From Bermanella sp. (GTDB lineage Bacteria > Pseudomonadota > Gammaproteobacteria > Pseudomonadales > Oceanobacteraceae): 45,754 bases of DNA. Both the position numbers and the translations under genes were made by a program. The DNA lies in assembly GCA_029938135.1 (NCBI GenBank), contig JAPYOO010000007.1, positions 1-45,754 of the forward strand, written 5' to 3'. The notes beneath the pieces were generated by a model that was given only the letters and a program-made list of their open reading frames with translations, was not told the DNA's origin and made no database searches. Shown one piece after another: positions 34,974-44,120 of the stretch; position 1 is the first letter of the stretch; every line of letters starts with the position of its first letter.

Positions 34974-37235
34974 CTATCGCAGCAAGTTTACAGGCGCTAT
35001 GCCGTTTTCAGCCTCGAATCGACCCATTACCATAGCCAAATGAGACTGCCATTTATGATACTGAAACTGCAATAACTGAAGTAATTCATCGACATATGTC
35101 GCCATATCCTCAATACACATGGCTTTACTATCGGCTGGCAACTCACCCAACTTAACATCCAGGTAAGCCAATATATGGATTTTCTTGCGAGACAAGCCCA
35201 CCTGAATCGGCCGACCCTTTAAAACCTGCCTTAATTGCTGAACCGCCGCCCACACCACTTGTTTTTCATTGGCGCCCGCTTGCAATACACGGCCGTTCAC
35301 ACCTTCAGCCATACCATTAACAATTAGGTTAAGCGGCATAAATGCCTCTTGCAATGACGCAACTGAATCACGAACTTGACTGTACAATTCAAGATTATGA
35401 AATGCAGAGCTCACCTCACTGCGCACCTTCATATCCAAATAGTTCATGGTGTCATGAGCACGCTGATAAAAAACCTGATCCATAACCTCCATATGATGCA
35501 ATATCTGCTCATACTGTAAACGCATATGTTTTAAATAAGCACTTGCATCTTTACGCGAGACAATCTCACCCTTTAAATACTTAGCAACGGGTAACTTTGA
35601 CACCATCAATCGCTCAACCACATACGATTTACTGATTCGCTTTTGAAGATTAATCGCCGCAGCTTGTTGTTTACGATCCTCCACACGATAGCGGCGCACA
35701 TAATCAATACTGGTTTGAATATCAAACCGTGCTACATCACGCTCTTCAGAGGGCTCAAATTTAATAATTCGATTATCTACTCGCCCATCAAAATAACGCT
35801 TCGCAAGCACCCTTAATTTTTCTTGGCGAAGTTTTAATTGACGTATTTTTTCTGATGACAATAAGCAGCTTTTAGACTGAATAATTCCAGAAGCATTGTA
35901 GTCAAGCAACGTTAACTCTTGGCTAATTTTTTTAGGTTGCTCAATAAGCAAGGCTGCGGACACTTGAGCCGTTAATTTCCCGGCTTTATTAAGTGCCTTA
36001 GATTGGGCTAAACGGGCTCTATCGTTAGGACAAAAACGCGTTACTTCCTTTTTATAATTCTCTTGCAGGGCGAGCGCTTGAGCAGCCGTTATTTTTTTGG
36101 ACTCCAGCGCAATCGCCAATGCATAGTCATCCAATAAAAATCCTTCTTTCCACGCCCAATCATTTTGCTTTGACACAGCATTCTGTGCATTTTGAATAAC
36201 ACGAATTTGCTGAATCATCTCGGAGAAATTTTTTGAGCCGACCACCGAAATAGCCATGGCATCGGTTTCTAACTCTATTTCACGACACTTCCAAGATGTT
36301 AGATTTCTGTGAACCTTAAATAGACACGCAAAAATACTTTGCTGTACTAAGTGCACACGCTGCCAAACCCATAACTCCAAGTACTCGTAAGACGATATAT
36401 TTTCTTTTTGCATGCGTTTAAGCAACGCTAAATGACGTTTATCTTGTCCAGAAGCCCTTAAATACAACCATTCACTGACGTGATGCATTAGGTAAAAAGC
36501 CACTTTTTGCTGCTTAACACGGAAATGGGACAACTCATGAGCTAACATTGCGGTGAGCTGATTAAGCGTTAAAGACATAAGCAATGGAGCACCAATGATG
36601 ATTTTATACTCATCACGATAAATACTATTGACCCCAGCAAAAGCATCTACACGCAAAGCCGTTTCATTGTTTATTTCAATGCGCTTAGGTGGCCTTACAT
36701 TAAGGTGGCGGCTAAGCTGGGTAACCAAAGACATGAGCGCGGGCGCCTCATGATCCTGTAAAATTCGGCCATGAAAGGAGCGAAAACCACCAAATAAAGG
36801 AGACAACAACAACCACAACAACCCCGTTGTTAACACTGCAGGACACGCCCACAATGTGGCATCAAAATATTGACCACTTAAAATATGGCCTATCATCGGC
36901 TCACTAAACAACATAATCGCCAATGAAAAAATGACCAACACACTGCTAATGTACAACATGGGTATGCACAGACTGACGGCCTCCACGTAAAATAACTGCA
37001 AAGACTGCTTAAGACTGCTTCTTTTTAGCGGCACTTGCCCCTTAAAGGCTTGCTTGAAGTATTTATCGAGTTTTAGGCTATTAGCACTTGGAATATACTG
37101 AGGCTTACGGAAACGGGGTTGCACCAGTAACTTATTGGTGGATTTCCAATCAATTTCTGTATCGTTAGCAGCCACCGGACTAACCGCGCGTAACGGGCCA
37201 GTCAGGTGCCGTTTTGCTGCAAAATTTGCAAACAT
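34974..37235 (-). CDS. Membrane M48-family zinc metallopeptidase
   Basis: A large membrane protein, about 753 residues. Two long hydrophobic stretches (about residues 85-115 and 130-155) precede a peptidase domain with the zinc motif HELSH (near 233-237) and a likely third ligand in REIELETDAMAI, as in M48 (HtpX/Ste24-like) enzymes. After it come some 400 residues rich in charged and Gln residues, probably helical, which simple HtpX proteases (about 290 residues) lack. The substrate is unknown. The ATG at 37235 follows GGGTGGG closely; the frame can also start at GTG 37244. It is a single-gene unit ended by a strong terminator, downstream of the Lrp-type gene on the same strand. Confidence 0.8.
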   Translation of the reverse strand: MFANFAAKRHLTGPLRAVSPVAANDTEIDWKSTNKLLVQPRFRKPQYIPSANSLKLDKYFKQAFKGQVPLKRSSLKQSLQLFYVEAVSLCIPMLYISSVLVIFSLAIMLFSEPMIGHILSGQYFDATLWACPAVLTTGLLWLLLSPLFGGFRSFHGRILQDHEAPALMSLVTQLSRHLNVRPPKRIEINNETALRVDAFAGVNSIYRDEYKIIIGAPLLMSLTLNQLTAMLAHELSHFRVKQQKVAFYLMHHVSEWLYLRASGQDKRHLALLKRMQKENISSYEYLELWVWQRVHLVQQSIFACLFKVHRNLTSWKCREIELETDAMAISVVGSKNFSEMIQQIRVIQNAQNAVSKQNDWAWKEGFLLDDYALAIALESKKITAAQALALQENYKKEVTRFCPNDRARLAQSKALNKAGKLTAQVSAALLIEQPKKISQELTLLDYNASGIIQSKSCLLSSEKIRQLKLRQEKLRVLAKRYFDGRVDNRIIKFEPSEERDVARFDIQTSIDYVRRYRVEDRKQQAAAINLQKRISKSYVVERLMVSKLPVAKYLKGEIVSRKDASAYLKHMRLQYEQILHHMEVMDQVFYQRAHDTMNYLDMKVRSEVSSAFHNLELYSQVRDSVASLQEAFMPLNLIVNGMAEGVNGRVLQAGANEKQVVWAAVQQLRQVLKGRPIQVGLSRKKIHILAYLDVKLGELPADSKAMCIEDMATYVDELLQLLQFQYHKWQSHLAMVMGRFEAENGIAPVNLLR

Positions 37236-37375
37236 TAGGCCCACCCGTCAAATATGTAACTATATTGTATCAAAAATAGGCAGTTTTAAGATGTGCATTG
37301 CGTCCACTTTTGGTACAAAATTGACGATTTATGTCACCTTTTACACTTATTATTATAACTTTACGATTAGAGCCA

Positions 37376-37840
37376 CTAAATTGGCAGAGTTGTACGATCC
37401 AATACTTTACGCATGACAAAGCTAGAATGCACCCCCGACACCCCTTCAATACGCGTAAGTTTACCCAATAAGAATTCCTGAAAAGCACTCATATCCTTTA
37501 CCACAACCTTAAGGACATAATCGGCACTTTGCCCAGTAATCAAATAGCACTCTAAAACCTCTTCATAGGCAGACACAGCCGCCTCAAAGGCTTCAAAGCG
37601 CTCTGGTGTGTGGCGATCCATACTAATGGAAATCATAACAATCATATCCAGACCCAATTTTTTAGGGTCCAGAAGCGCAACAGTTTTCAAGATAAACCCC
37701 GCATCCTGTAAGGTTTTGACTCTTCTTGAACAAGGACTAGGAGAAAGGTCGACTTTTTCCGCCAGTTCTAGATTAGAAATAGCGCCATTCTCTTGCAGTT
37801 GAAATAAGATACGCCTATCGGTTCTATCTAACTCATGCAT
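37376..37840 (-). CDS. Lrp/AsnC family transcriptional regulator
   Basis: A 154-residue regulator with an N-terminal helix-turn-helix (LDRTDRRILFQLQENGAISNLELAEKVDLSPSPCSRRVKTL, here about residues 4-45) and a C-terminal RAM ligand-binding domain that senses amino acids. The ATG at 37840 has GGAG eight bases upstream; a GTG lies three bases before it. It is divergent from leuA with 249 bases between. Control of leuA in response to leucine would fit the family and the position, but other amino acids are possible. Confidence 0.92.
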   Translation of the reverse strand: MHELDRTDRRILFQLQENGAISNLELAEKVDLSPSPCSRRVKTLQDAGFILKTVALLDPKKLGLDMIVMISISMDRHTPERFEAFEAAVSAYEEVLECYLITGQSADYVLKVVVKDMSAFQEFLLGKLTRIEGVSGVHSSFVMRKVLDRTTLPI

Positions 37841-37970
37841 CACTCACACTCCCCAACAAAATTTCATTAATCGACATATTTAACCCCAGATTACCACATC
37901 TAAAGTGAATCATTGCGCAAAAACATCAAAATGACAGCATTTTTGCAATCTCTCACCGCCCTTTATCCCC

Positions 37971-37976
37971 TATAAT
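37971..37976 (+). promoter_or_regulatory. Likely -10 box of leuA
   Basis: A consensus TATAAT. TTGCAA at 37943-37948 is the nearest -35-like hexamer, but the spacing of 22 is too long, so an activator may be needed. Transcription would begin near 37982-37984, which is the first base of the leader RNA stem described next. Confidence 0.5.
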
Positions 37977-37982
37977 AATCTC

Positions 37983-38060
37983 ACTTGGACATTTACCTTC
38001 ACGCCAAAAGCCACAGGGTAAATCGCCCCGCCACAAGCGGGCCATCCAAGTACTTTTTTT
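37983..38060 (+). ncRNA. Structured leuA leader RNA (putative three-way junction with terminator-like end)
   Basis: Three helices nest exactly. P1 is ACTTGGA (37983-37989) with TCCAAGT (38045-38051). P2 is ATTTACC (37991-37997) with GGTAAAT (38017-38023), closing a 19-base loop. P3 is CCCGC (38027-38031) with GCGGG (38037-38041), closing CACAA. All stems are perfect. P1 is followed by AC and seven T, so P1 with its branches could act as a terminator or attenuator. The leader starts where the TATAAT box predicts and ends 29 bases before the leuA ATG. No leucine-rich leader peptide fits inside the transcript. I know no named family with this form; function in leuA control is inference. Confidence 0.55.
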
Positions 38061-38089
38061 AAATTACCCAATTAAAGCGCAGAGACCTT

Positions 38090-39769
38090 ATGTTTAACCA
38101 CGCTCAATACCAAGCATCGCCAGCCGTTACCTTGACCAATCGCCAATGGCCTAACAACGCTGTAACACATGCCCCTATTTGGTGCGCTGTCGATTTACGA
38201 GATGGCAATCAGGCTTTAATAGAGCCCATGAGCGTAGGCCAAAAACAAACCATGTGGCAGCTACTTATTGACATGGGGTTCAAGCACATTGAAGTGGGGT
38301 TTCCTAGCGCATCACAGCCAGACTATGACTTTGTACGCTGGTTAATCGATGAAGATCAAATACCAAAAGATGTCAGTATTCAGGTATTGGTGCAGGCACG
38401 AGACAGCTTAATCGAACGCACGTTTGAAGCACTTATAGGCGCCAAACAAGCCATCGTACACGTTTACAATTCTACCTCTCCTACCCAGCGGAAAAAGGTA
38501 TTTAATTTAGACAAACAAGGCATAACAAATATTGCAGTGAATGGTGCAAAAAAGGTACTTGATGAATCAAAAAAATTTCCAGCCACTCGCTGGTCTTTTG
38601 AATACAGCCCCGAGAGCTTTTCAAATACAGAGGTAGATTTCGCCGTCGATATTTGTAATGCCGTTATAGATGTATGGCAGCCCACAAACCAGCATAAAGC
38701 CATTATAAATTTGCCCGCGACCGTTGAAAGTTCCATGCCTAATGTATTTGCCGATCAAGTTGAAAGTTTTTGTCGAGGCATTAACAACCGACAAAACGTC
38801 ATCATTAGCATACATACCCATAATGATCGTGGCTGCGCGGTGGCCGCTGCTGAAATGGCTCTTTTAGCAGGTGCTGACCGCATTGAGGGCACATTAATGG
38901 GCAATGGTGAACGCACAGGCAACATGGATATTATTACTATGGCGATGAATCTATACAGTCAGGGTATCGACCCAGAATTAGACATTAGCAATGCTGCTCG
39001 CATCACCAGTACCGTAGAGCAATGCACTCAAATCCCCACTCATCCTCGTCACCCTTGGATGGGTGAATTGGTCTACACCGCTTTTAGCGGCAGCCACCAA
39101 GACGCCATTAAAAAGTGCTTAGCCGTGCAAGAGACCGATCAACATTGGGACGTGGCATATTTACCGATCAACCCACAAGACTTAGGTCGCGACTACCAGA
39201 GCGTTATTCGCATCAACAGCCAAAGCGGTAAGGGAGGCGTTGCCTATATATTGGAAAATGAGTTTGGTATTACCTTGCCTAGGTGGGGTCAAATTGAATT
39301 AAGCCAGGCCGTGCAACGCTTCAGTGAAAAACATAAACGAGAAGTATCGGCACAAGATATATTAAACATTTTTGAAGGCCATTTTATTTACACCCAACAG
39401 CCTTACGCTCTTGGCAACTATCAGTTAACCGCTAATAAACACGCTAAAAATGAAAGTGAAGAACACATAAATCTACAACTTAATGGTCAAGATCACTCAC
39501 TAGATATTCACGGGCACGGTGAAGGTACTATAACTGCATTTTGTGATGCCCTTAGTCAGAAATTTTCAGTGACACTGGACATTATTCAATATGACCAAAT
39601 CACCCAAGGCAGACATACCAGCGCCCAAGCTATGACATTTGTTCACATGAAAATTAATAACCAAAAATACCTCGGAGTGGCTGTACAACAAGACAGTGTT
39701 GGCGCCAGTCTAGGGGCAATTTTAAGTGGATTAAATCAGTTTCTTTTGAAGCGGATTAATATTAGCTAG
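38090..39769 (+). CDS. leuA: 2-isopropylmalate synthase
   Basis: Condenses acetyl-CoA with 2-oxoisovalerate, the first committed step of leucine synthesis. At 559 residues it belongs to the long subgroup found in Pseudomonas and actinobacteria. The HMGL-type TIM barrel begins at WCAVDLRDGNQALIEPM, whose Asp binds the metal; HTHNDRGCAVAAAEMALLAGADRIEG supplies the two metal-binding His. The C-terminal regulatory LeuA domain (about 430-555) normally binds leucine for feedback inhibition. It is on the opposite strand from, and 7.3 kb away from, leuC-leuD-leuB. Expression is probably set by the structured leader upstream and perhaps by the divergent Lrp-type regulator. Confidence 0.96.
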   Translation: MFNHAQYQASPAVTLTNRQWPNNAVTHAPIWCAVDLRDGNQALIEPMSVGQKQTMWQLLIDMGFKHIEVGFPSASQPDYDFVRWLIDEDQIPKDVSIQVLVQARDSLIERTFEALIGAKQAIVHVYNSTSPTQRKKVFNLDKQGITNIAVNGAKKVLDESKKFPATRWSFEYSPESFSNTEVDFAVDICNAVIDVWQPTNQHKAIINLPATVESSMPNVFADQVESFCRGINNRQNVIISIHTHNDRGCAVAAAEMALLAGADRIEGTLMGNGERTGNMDIITMAMNLYSQGIDPELDISNAARITSTVEQCTQIPTHPRHPWMGELVYTAFSGSHQDAIKKCLAVQETDQHWDVAYLPINPQDLGRDYQSVIRINSQSGKGGVAYILENEFGITLPRWGQIELSQAVQRFSEKHKREVSAQDILNIFEGHFIYTQQPYALGNYQLTANKHAKNESEEHINLQLNGQDHSLDIHGHGEGTITAFCDALSQKFSVTLDIIQYDQITQGRHTSAQAMTFVHMKINNQKYLGVAVQQDSVGASLGAILSGLNQFLLKRINIS

Positions 39770-39792
39770 CCTCAATTTGTAGCACCCCTTAA

Positions 39793-39831
39793 TCAGTATT
39801 AATGCCCGTGACCCTTTGGTATTAATACTGA
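39793..39831 (+). terminator. Inverted repeat after leuA, possible terminator
   Basis: TCAGTATTAATGCC (39793-39806) and GGTATTAATACTGA (39818-39831) pair over 14 positions with one mismatch, 24 bases after the leuA stop. There is no T run, so it may be a weak or Rho-assisted terminator or a protein site. The rest of the gap to 40045 shows nothing else. Confidence 0.4.
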
Positions 39832-40045
39832 CCAACCCCTCCCCCCACACCTACAAAATTTTTCCGGCACCACGTTAAATGAACTAGGCCAACCTGCAAC
39901 CAAGCGCTTGCTAGGCCTCTGTTTTTTAGGCAGAATCAAGCCTACGATCTTGAGTGGCCACGTGGCATTACCATCCACCACTGCCCCTCTTAATTTTTAT
40001 GACTCACCCTACAACCAGTACCACTGATTTAAGGAGCAATTGATA

Positions 40046-40870
40046 ATGGCGAACTTGAAAGGTAAAACGATCTTCATCACCGGCGCAAGCCGAGGCATAG
40101 GCCGTGAAATCGCCCTTAAATGTGCAAAAGACGGCGCCAATATTATAATTGCCGCTAAATCTGATGAGCCCCACCCTAAACTTCCAGGCACGATTCATTC
40201 AGTGGCTCAGGAAGTTATTGAAGCGGGCGGCCAGTCGTTGGCCATTAAAGTTGATGTACGAGATGAAGAAAATGTAGAAGCTGCGTTAAAACAAGCTTTT
40301 GAAACTTTTGGAGGAATAGATGCCGTCATCAATAACGCCGGCGCCATTCGCTTAACACCTGCCGCTAACACGCCCATTAAACGTTTTGATTTAATGCACC
40401 AAATAAATACTCGCGCGGTTTTGTTATGCTCACAACTGGCCCTGCCCTATCTTAAAAAATCAGAGAATGCTCATATTATCAATTTGTCGCCGCCACTTAA
40501 TATGGATCTTAAGTGGCTTAAACCCTACATCCCCTACACCATCAGCAAGTACGGCATGTCCATGTTAACTTTGGGCCTGGCAGAAGAGTTTCGCCGCTTT
40601 AACATAGCCGTAAACTCTTTATGGCCACAAACCACCATCGCCACATCTGCAGTAGAATTTGAAGCCGGCGCAGCTATACTGCCGGTATCGCGCACACCCG
40701 CCATTATGGCTGACGCGGCTTATGCCATTCTAACCAGTGACAGCAAAGAAAATAGCGGGCAACTATTATTAGATGAAGACGTATTGCGAAAGCAAGGTGT
40801 GACCGATTTTATTGCCTATCAAAACGATCCCGAGTGTAAAAAACTTTACACTGATTTATTTGTAGATTAA
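40046..40870 (+). CDS. Short-chain dehydrogenase, HSDL2-like
   Basis: An NAD(P)-dependent oxidoreductase of 274 residues. The cofactor motif is TGASRGIGREIA (about 12-23), NNAGA forms the structural strand, and the catalytic Tyr-x-x-x-Lys is YTISK with the preceding Ser in NLSPP. AAKSDEPHPKLPGTIHSVAQEV after the second strand is characteristic of the hydroxysteroid dehydrogenase-like 2 group (peroxisomal HSDL2 in eukaryotes, widespread in bacteria); the C-terminal SCP2 domain of animal HSDL2 is absent. The ATG at 40046 is chosen because AAGGAG lies nine bases before it. The substrate is probably a lipid-derived alcohol or ketone but unknown. Confidence 0.88.
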   Translation: MANLKGKTIFITGASRGIGREIALKCAKDGANIIIAAKSDEPHPKLPGTIHSVAQEVIEAGGQSLAIKVDVRDEENVEAALKQAFETFGGIDAVINNAGAIRLTPAANTPIKRFDLMHQINTRAVLLCSQLALPYLKKSENAHIINLSPPLNMDLKWLKPYIPYTISKYGMSMLTLGLAEEFRRFNIAVNSLWPQTTIATSAVEFEAGAAILPVSRTPAIMADAAYAILTSDSKENSGQLLLDEDVLRKQGVTDFIAYQNDPECKKLYTDLFVD

Positions 40871-40886
40871 TTCCATTGCCGCCGTA

Positions 40887-40922
40887 TTGCTTGGGCTCTT
40901 TTTATAAAAAGAACCCAAGCAA
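40887..40922. terminator. Bidirectional terminator between the SDR and MFS genes
   Basis: TTGCTTGGG (40887-40895) and CCCAAGCAA (40914-40922) form a perfect stem, extended inside by CTTTTT/AAAAAG. It serves two convergent genes, 17 bases after the SDR stop and three bases from the MFS stop. Confidence 0.75.
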
Positions 40923-40924
40923 GG

Positions 40925-42121
40925 CTAACTAGGAAATTTCACAAACCCTTTAAGGTGAGACGCTTTATAGGCTAAGCAAAGCGCTAAGACAACCAACAAT
41001 AGAGCAACAAAATACAATCCACTCGGTACACTAACACCCTGCGCTACAGCGCCGGCAAACACTCCCGCCATGGCCGACACCACCTGACTGATAACAGTAT
41101 AAATACTCATTACCCGCCCCCTGATATGCTCTGGAGTAAATGCCTGCAATGCTGCCACAATAAAACTAATGGTAATACCAGCCAGTGTGGTTCCCACCAC
41201 CAACACCATGCAACTTAACCACAAAGACGAGATCGCCCCCAATAATGCAAGACTCAACCCGCATAAAACCAGCATTAGCAATATTGAGCGCCCTATGGGT
41301 AGATACTTTTTTAACACCATAGCCAATAAGCCACCAATAATTAAGGATAAGGCAATCAGACCTAAATACTGGCCTTTTTGAACGGTATCCAAACCCAATT
41401 GTCGCTCGGCAATTTGCGGCAATACCACCTGCATCGGCCCCATCATTAGGTAACCTACGATGGCGGCAAATAACAACTGAGGAATCACGGGAAGTGCTTT
41501 TAATTCAGAAAAACACGCCTGCCATTCTTGCTTTAAGTTTTGATGTACTAGACGTTTATGTTTATTAGGTGCACTCATTAAAAGTAAACTAGATAATACA
41601 AACAACGCAATACATGTCTTCGCCACTCCGGGCCAACCTACAAACTCTAAAATCTGCGTCAATAAGACAGGGGCTAAACCAAAACCCAACATAATGAGCA
41701 AATTCAATACAATCATAGCCTGAGGCAATTTTTCTTGCGGCACATACTGAGCCATAGATGCTAATCGCGCGGGTGCCACGAATGACCAAGCAATTCCAAT
41801 GAAAAAACTAGAGATTAAAAAATATAGCATTGAATAAACAGGCTCATACAACATAACCAAGCACATACCCACCGCACCCAAAATAAAAGAATTTTGCGAC
41901 ACTAACAAAACCTTTTTAGCGCTGTACCTGTCTATATAGGAGCCAGCTAACCATCCAAATATAATGGGAGGACCAAAACATAAACTGTACGCCACACCCG
42001 CTAACAAGGACGAATCAAACACCTGTAAGCTGTACATAATGGCACTGTAATTAACCATGTGCCCGGCGATAAAACCAAAAAAACAAGACAGATAAAAAAG
42101 GAATAATTTCATGATACCCAT
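40925..42121 (-). CDS. MFS transporter (EntS/MFS_3-like)
   Basis: A 398-residue inner-membrane transporter with about 12 hydrophobic segments and a hydrophilic centre (SAPNKHKRLVHQNLKQEWQ, about 193-211). The loop between helices 2 and 3 reads AGSYIDRYSAKKVL, the major facilitator signature. The pattern resembles the enterobactin-exporter-like group of drug and siderophore exporters; the substrate is not predictable. It starts 32 bases after the epimerase stop on the same strand, so it is probably the last gene of a BASS-epimerase-MFS unit. An ATG nine bases downstream is an alternative start. Confidence 0.85.
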   Translation of the reverse strand: MGIMKLFLFYLSCFFGFIAGHMVNYSAIMYSLQVFDSSLLAGVAYSLCFGPPIIFGWLAGSYIDRYSAKKVLLVSQNSFILGAVGMCLVMLYEPVYSMLYFLISSFFIGIAWSFVAPARLASMAQYVPQEKLPQAMIVLNLLIMLGFGLAPVLLTQILEFVGWPGVAKTCIALFVLSSLLLMSAPNKHKRLVHQNLKQEWQACFSELKALPVIPQLLFAAIVGYLMMGPMQVVLPQIAERQLGLDTVQKGQYLGLIALSLIIGGLLAMVLKKYLPIGRSILLMLVLCGLSLALLGAISSLWLSCMVLVVGTTLAGITISFIVAALQAFTPEHIRGRVMSIYTVISQVVSAMAGVFAGAVAQGVSVPSGLYFVALLLVVLALCLAYKASHLKGFVKFPS

Positions 42122-42153
42122 CTAAATAATCGAAATAAAAGTTAAGATATTAA

Positions 42154-43101
42154 TCACGCGACGTAGTCTTTATTTGTTTCTTCTAAAAACGACTCAAATG
42201 CCTGCCGCGTTGTTTTACTGGGTTGATGCTTAAAATCACGCTTAATTTTATCATTATCCAACACCGGCCTAAATTCTATAAACTTAACTTGTTCAGCACC
42301 ATACTGTGACAACTTCAACGGCTTCAACACCGACAACAAACCACGCAACAACCAAGAAGGCCACGCTATATACGTTTTATTAAGACGCTGGGCAATTTTT
42401 TGTAAAGACATAGTGCCGTCTCCTGCCACATTATAAACGCCCTCAATCTCCCCCATCACCGCCTCAATTAAATAAGCAACCAAATCATCCACCCAGATAA
42501 TCACAAATGGAGAATCACAACCCCTGATGCCAGTAATACTTTTTTGTGCAAACATATTAGTAATGGGGTTTTTAAAATTTGGCCCCAGTACGGTGCCTGG
42601 GCGCAACACTACCTGTTTAAGTTCTGAGTGATGCTTACGATAATGCGCCATCAACTCTTCAACCTGGCGTTTATGGCTTGAGTAAAAATAATCCTCATTC
42701 CCACGAATGGGCATGTCTTCTGTTAGCCAATCGGCATTATCTTTCCAGTATCCGTAAGCAGCACCACTAGAGGTAAGCACCACTTTTTTAACACCAACAT
42801 CAAGACAGGCTTCCATCAGGTTTTTGGTTGCCAAAACATCAATGTCATAAGCATCACTGCGCAACATGTTTGCAGGCAACTGAATAATAGACGCTAAATG
42901 CACGACTACTTGCGGGCCGACCTCTTTAACCCATTCAAAAAATTTAGGATCCCGAACATCAAAATTCTGGTGAGTATAATCGCCTTCCACCAAAGGCTTA
43001 GTTAAATCTGTAGTGAATAACGCTACATCTTCTTTGTCAGTAAAAAAAGCAACTAAACGACTGCCGATATCCCCAGCCGCTCCGGTAATTAATACGTTCA
43101 T
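42154..43101 (-). CDS. NAD-dependent epimerase/dehydratase family (extended SDR)
   Basis: A 315-residue extended short-chain dehydrogenase. The Rossmann motif is TGAAGDIGSRL (6-16), the DVRD segment follows the second strand unit, and the active site has SSGAAYGY with Tyr-x-x-x-Lys in YSSHK. LRPGTVLGPN and the C-terminal half suit a sugar-nucleotide or steroid-type epimerase/reductase. Substrate not predictable. AAGGAG precedes the ATG, and the start overlaps the stop of the transporter gene by four bases, so the two are translationally coupled. Confidence 0.87.
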   Translation of the reverse strand: MNVLITGAAGDIGSRLVAFFTDKEDVALFTTDLTKPLVEGDYTHQNFDVRDPKFFEWVKEVGPQVVVHLASIIQLPANMLRSDAYDIDVLATKNLMEACLDVGVKKVVLTSSGAAYGYWKDNADWLTEDMPIRGNEDYFYSSHKRQVEELMAHYRKHHSELKQVVLRPGTVLGPNFKNPITNMFAQKSITGIRGCDSPFVIIWVDDLVAYLIEAVMGEIEGVYNVAGDGTMSLQKIAQRLNKTYIAWPSWLLRGLLSVLKPLKLSQYGAEQVKFIEFRPVLDNDKIKRDFKHQPSKTTRQAFESFLEETNKDYVA

Positions 43102-44003
43102 GCGCTTAGCTCCTTATTGTTCGCCGACATTTTCATACGGCAAAAAGTTGCGAACAACAAACCCGATACGATGTGCCAAGTCCCCCAAAAAGCGCTGATT
43201 AATGCCATACCATATTCACCGCCAAATTGAGTAAATACAATGGCAATGGCTAACGAGGAGTTTTGCATGCCCACCTCAAGTGTAACCGCCTTTTTATCCG
43301 CCAACTTCAAGCCTGCTATAGACGAAGAAAAATACCCCAACGATAACGCTAAGGCGTTGTGAGCCAATACCACCACAAACAATAACCAAAAATTATTTAA
43401 AAAGTGATCTAGGTTTTTAATTACCGCCACCAATATAAATACGATCAACGCCACTAAACTTAAATATTTAAGAACTTTATGAAGCTTTAAGGCAAGGCGG
43501 GGTAAATACTGCTGAATGAAAAAACCTAATAACAACGGAGCGGCCAGTACCATTAACAATGACTTTAAAATATCAAAACCATTAACATTAATATCTAATA
43601 GCAATTGATTCGCCACCGGATTTAAACTTGCCCAAAACATAAAGTTAACGGGTAACATCACCACGGCAATCGTGCTTGAAATAGCCGTTATAGAAATAGA
43701 TAAAGCGGTATTACCACCCGATAAATGAGTAATAAAATTAGACAGTGCGCCCCCTGGACAGGCTGCCACTAAGATCATGCCTAGCTCTATTCCGGCAGGC
43801 AGGTCTATCAACAGTGTTAAGGCACAGGTAAAGGCGGGTAATAACATGAATTGCACAAACAACCCAATAGATGGGGCTTTTAAGGACTTAAATACCGCTA
43901 AAAAATCCTTAGGGCGAATATCTAACGCCAGACCCAGCACCATCATAGCAAGCGTTAAATTAAGAACCCATTGTTGGCCGGCATCGTAATGTATTTCAGG
44001 CAT
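43098..44003 (-). CDS. Bile acid:sodium symporter (BASS) family transporter
   Basis: An inner-membrane protein of 301 residues with about nine or ten hydrophobic segments. AACPGGALSNFITHLSGGNTALS (about 80-102) is the family's sodium/substrate-binding crossover motif, and TLEVGMQNSSLAIAI is the second conserved region. Bacterial members move bile acids, pantoate or other organic acids; the true substrate here is unknown. AGAGGG lies a few bases before the ATG. It is the first gene of the unit with the epimerase and MFS transporter and follows the AraC regulator by 117 bases on the same strand. Confidence 0.9.
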   Translation of the reverse strand: MPEIHYDAGQQWVLNLTLAMMVLGLALDIRPKDFLAVFKSLKAPSIGLFVQFMLLPAFTCALTLLIDLPAGIELGMILVAACPGGALSNFITHLSGGNTALSISITAISSTIAVVMLPVNFMFWASLNPVANQLLLDINVNGFDILKSLLMVLAAPLLLGFFIQQYLPRLALKLHKVLKYLSLVALIVFILVAVIKNLDHFLNNFWLLFVVVLAHNALALSLGYFSSSIAGLKLADKKAVTLEVGMQNSSLAIAIVFTQFGGEYGMALISAFWGTWHIVSGLLFATFCRMKMSANNKELSA

Positions 44004-44120
44004 AGCAACCCTCTTATTCTTATTTCTATGTAATTATCCGCACTTTACCCCATCCAATTGAATGAGTACTGACCATTTAAGTCAGGCCAATGGCATGCGG
44101 AGTCAATTTCTTAAAAGTGA

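Noticed and set aside
37931-37975. Fourteen-codon frame MTAFLQSLTALYPL with four leucines before leuA, a possible attenuator leader peptide
   Set aside because: It overlaps the TATAAT box and would lie upstream of the predicted transcription start. It lacks a ribosome site and clustered leucine codons. It would regain interest if transcription starts before 37930.
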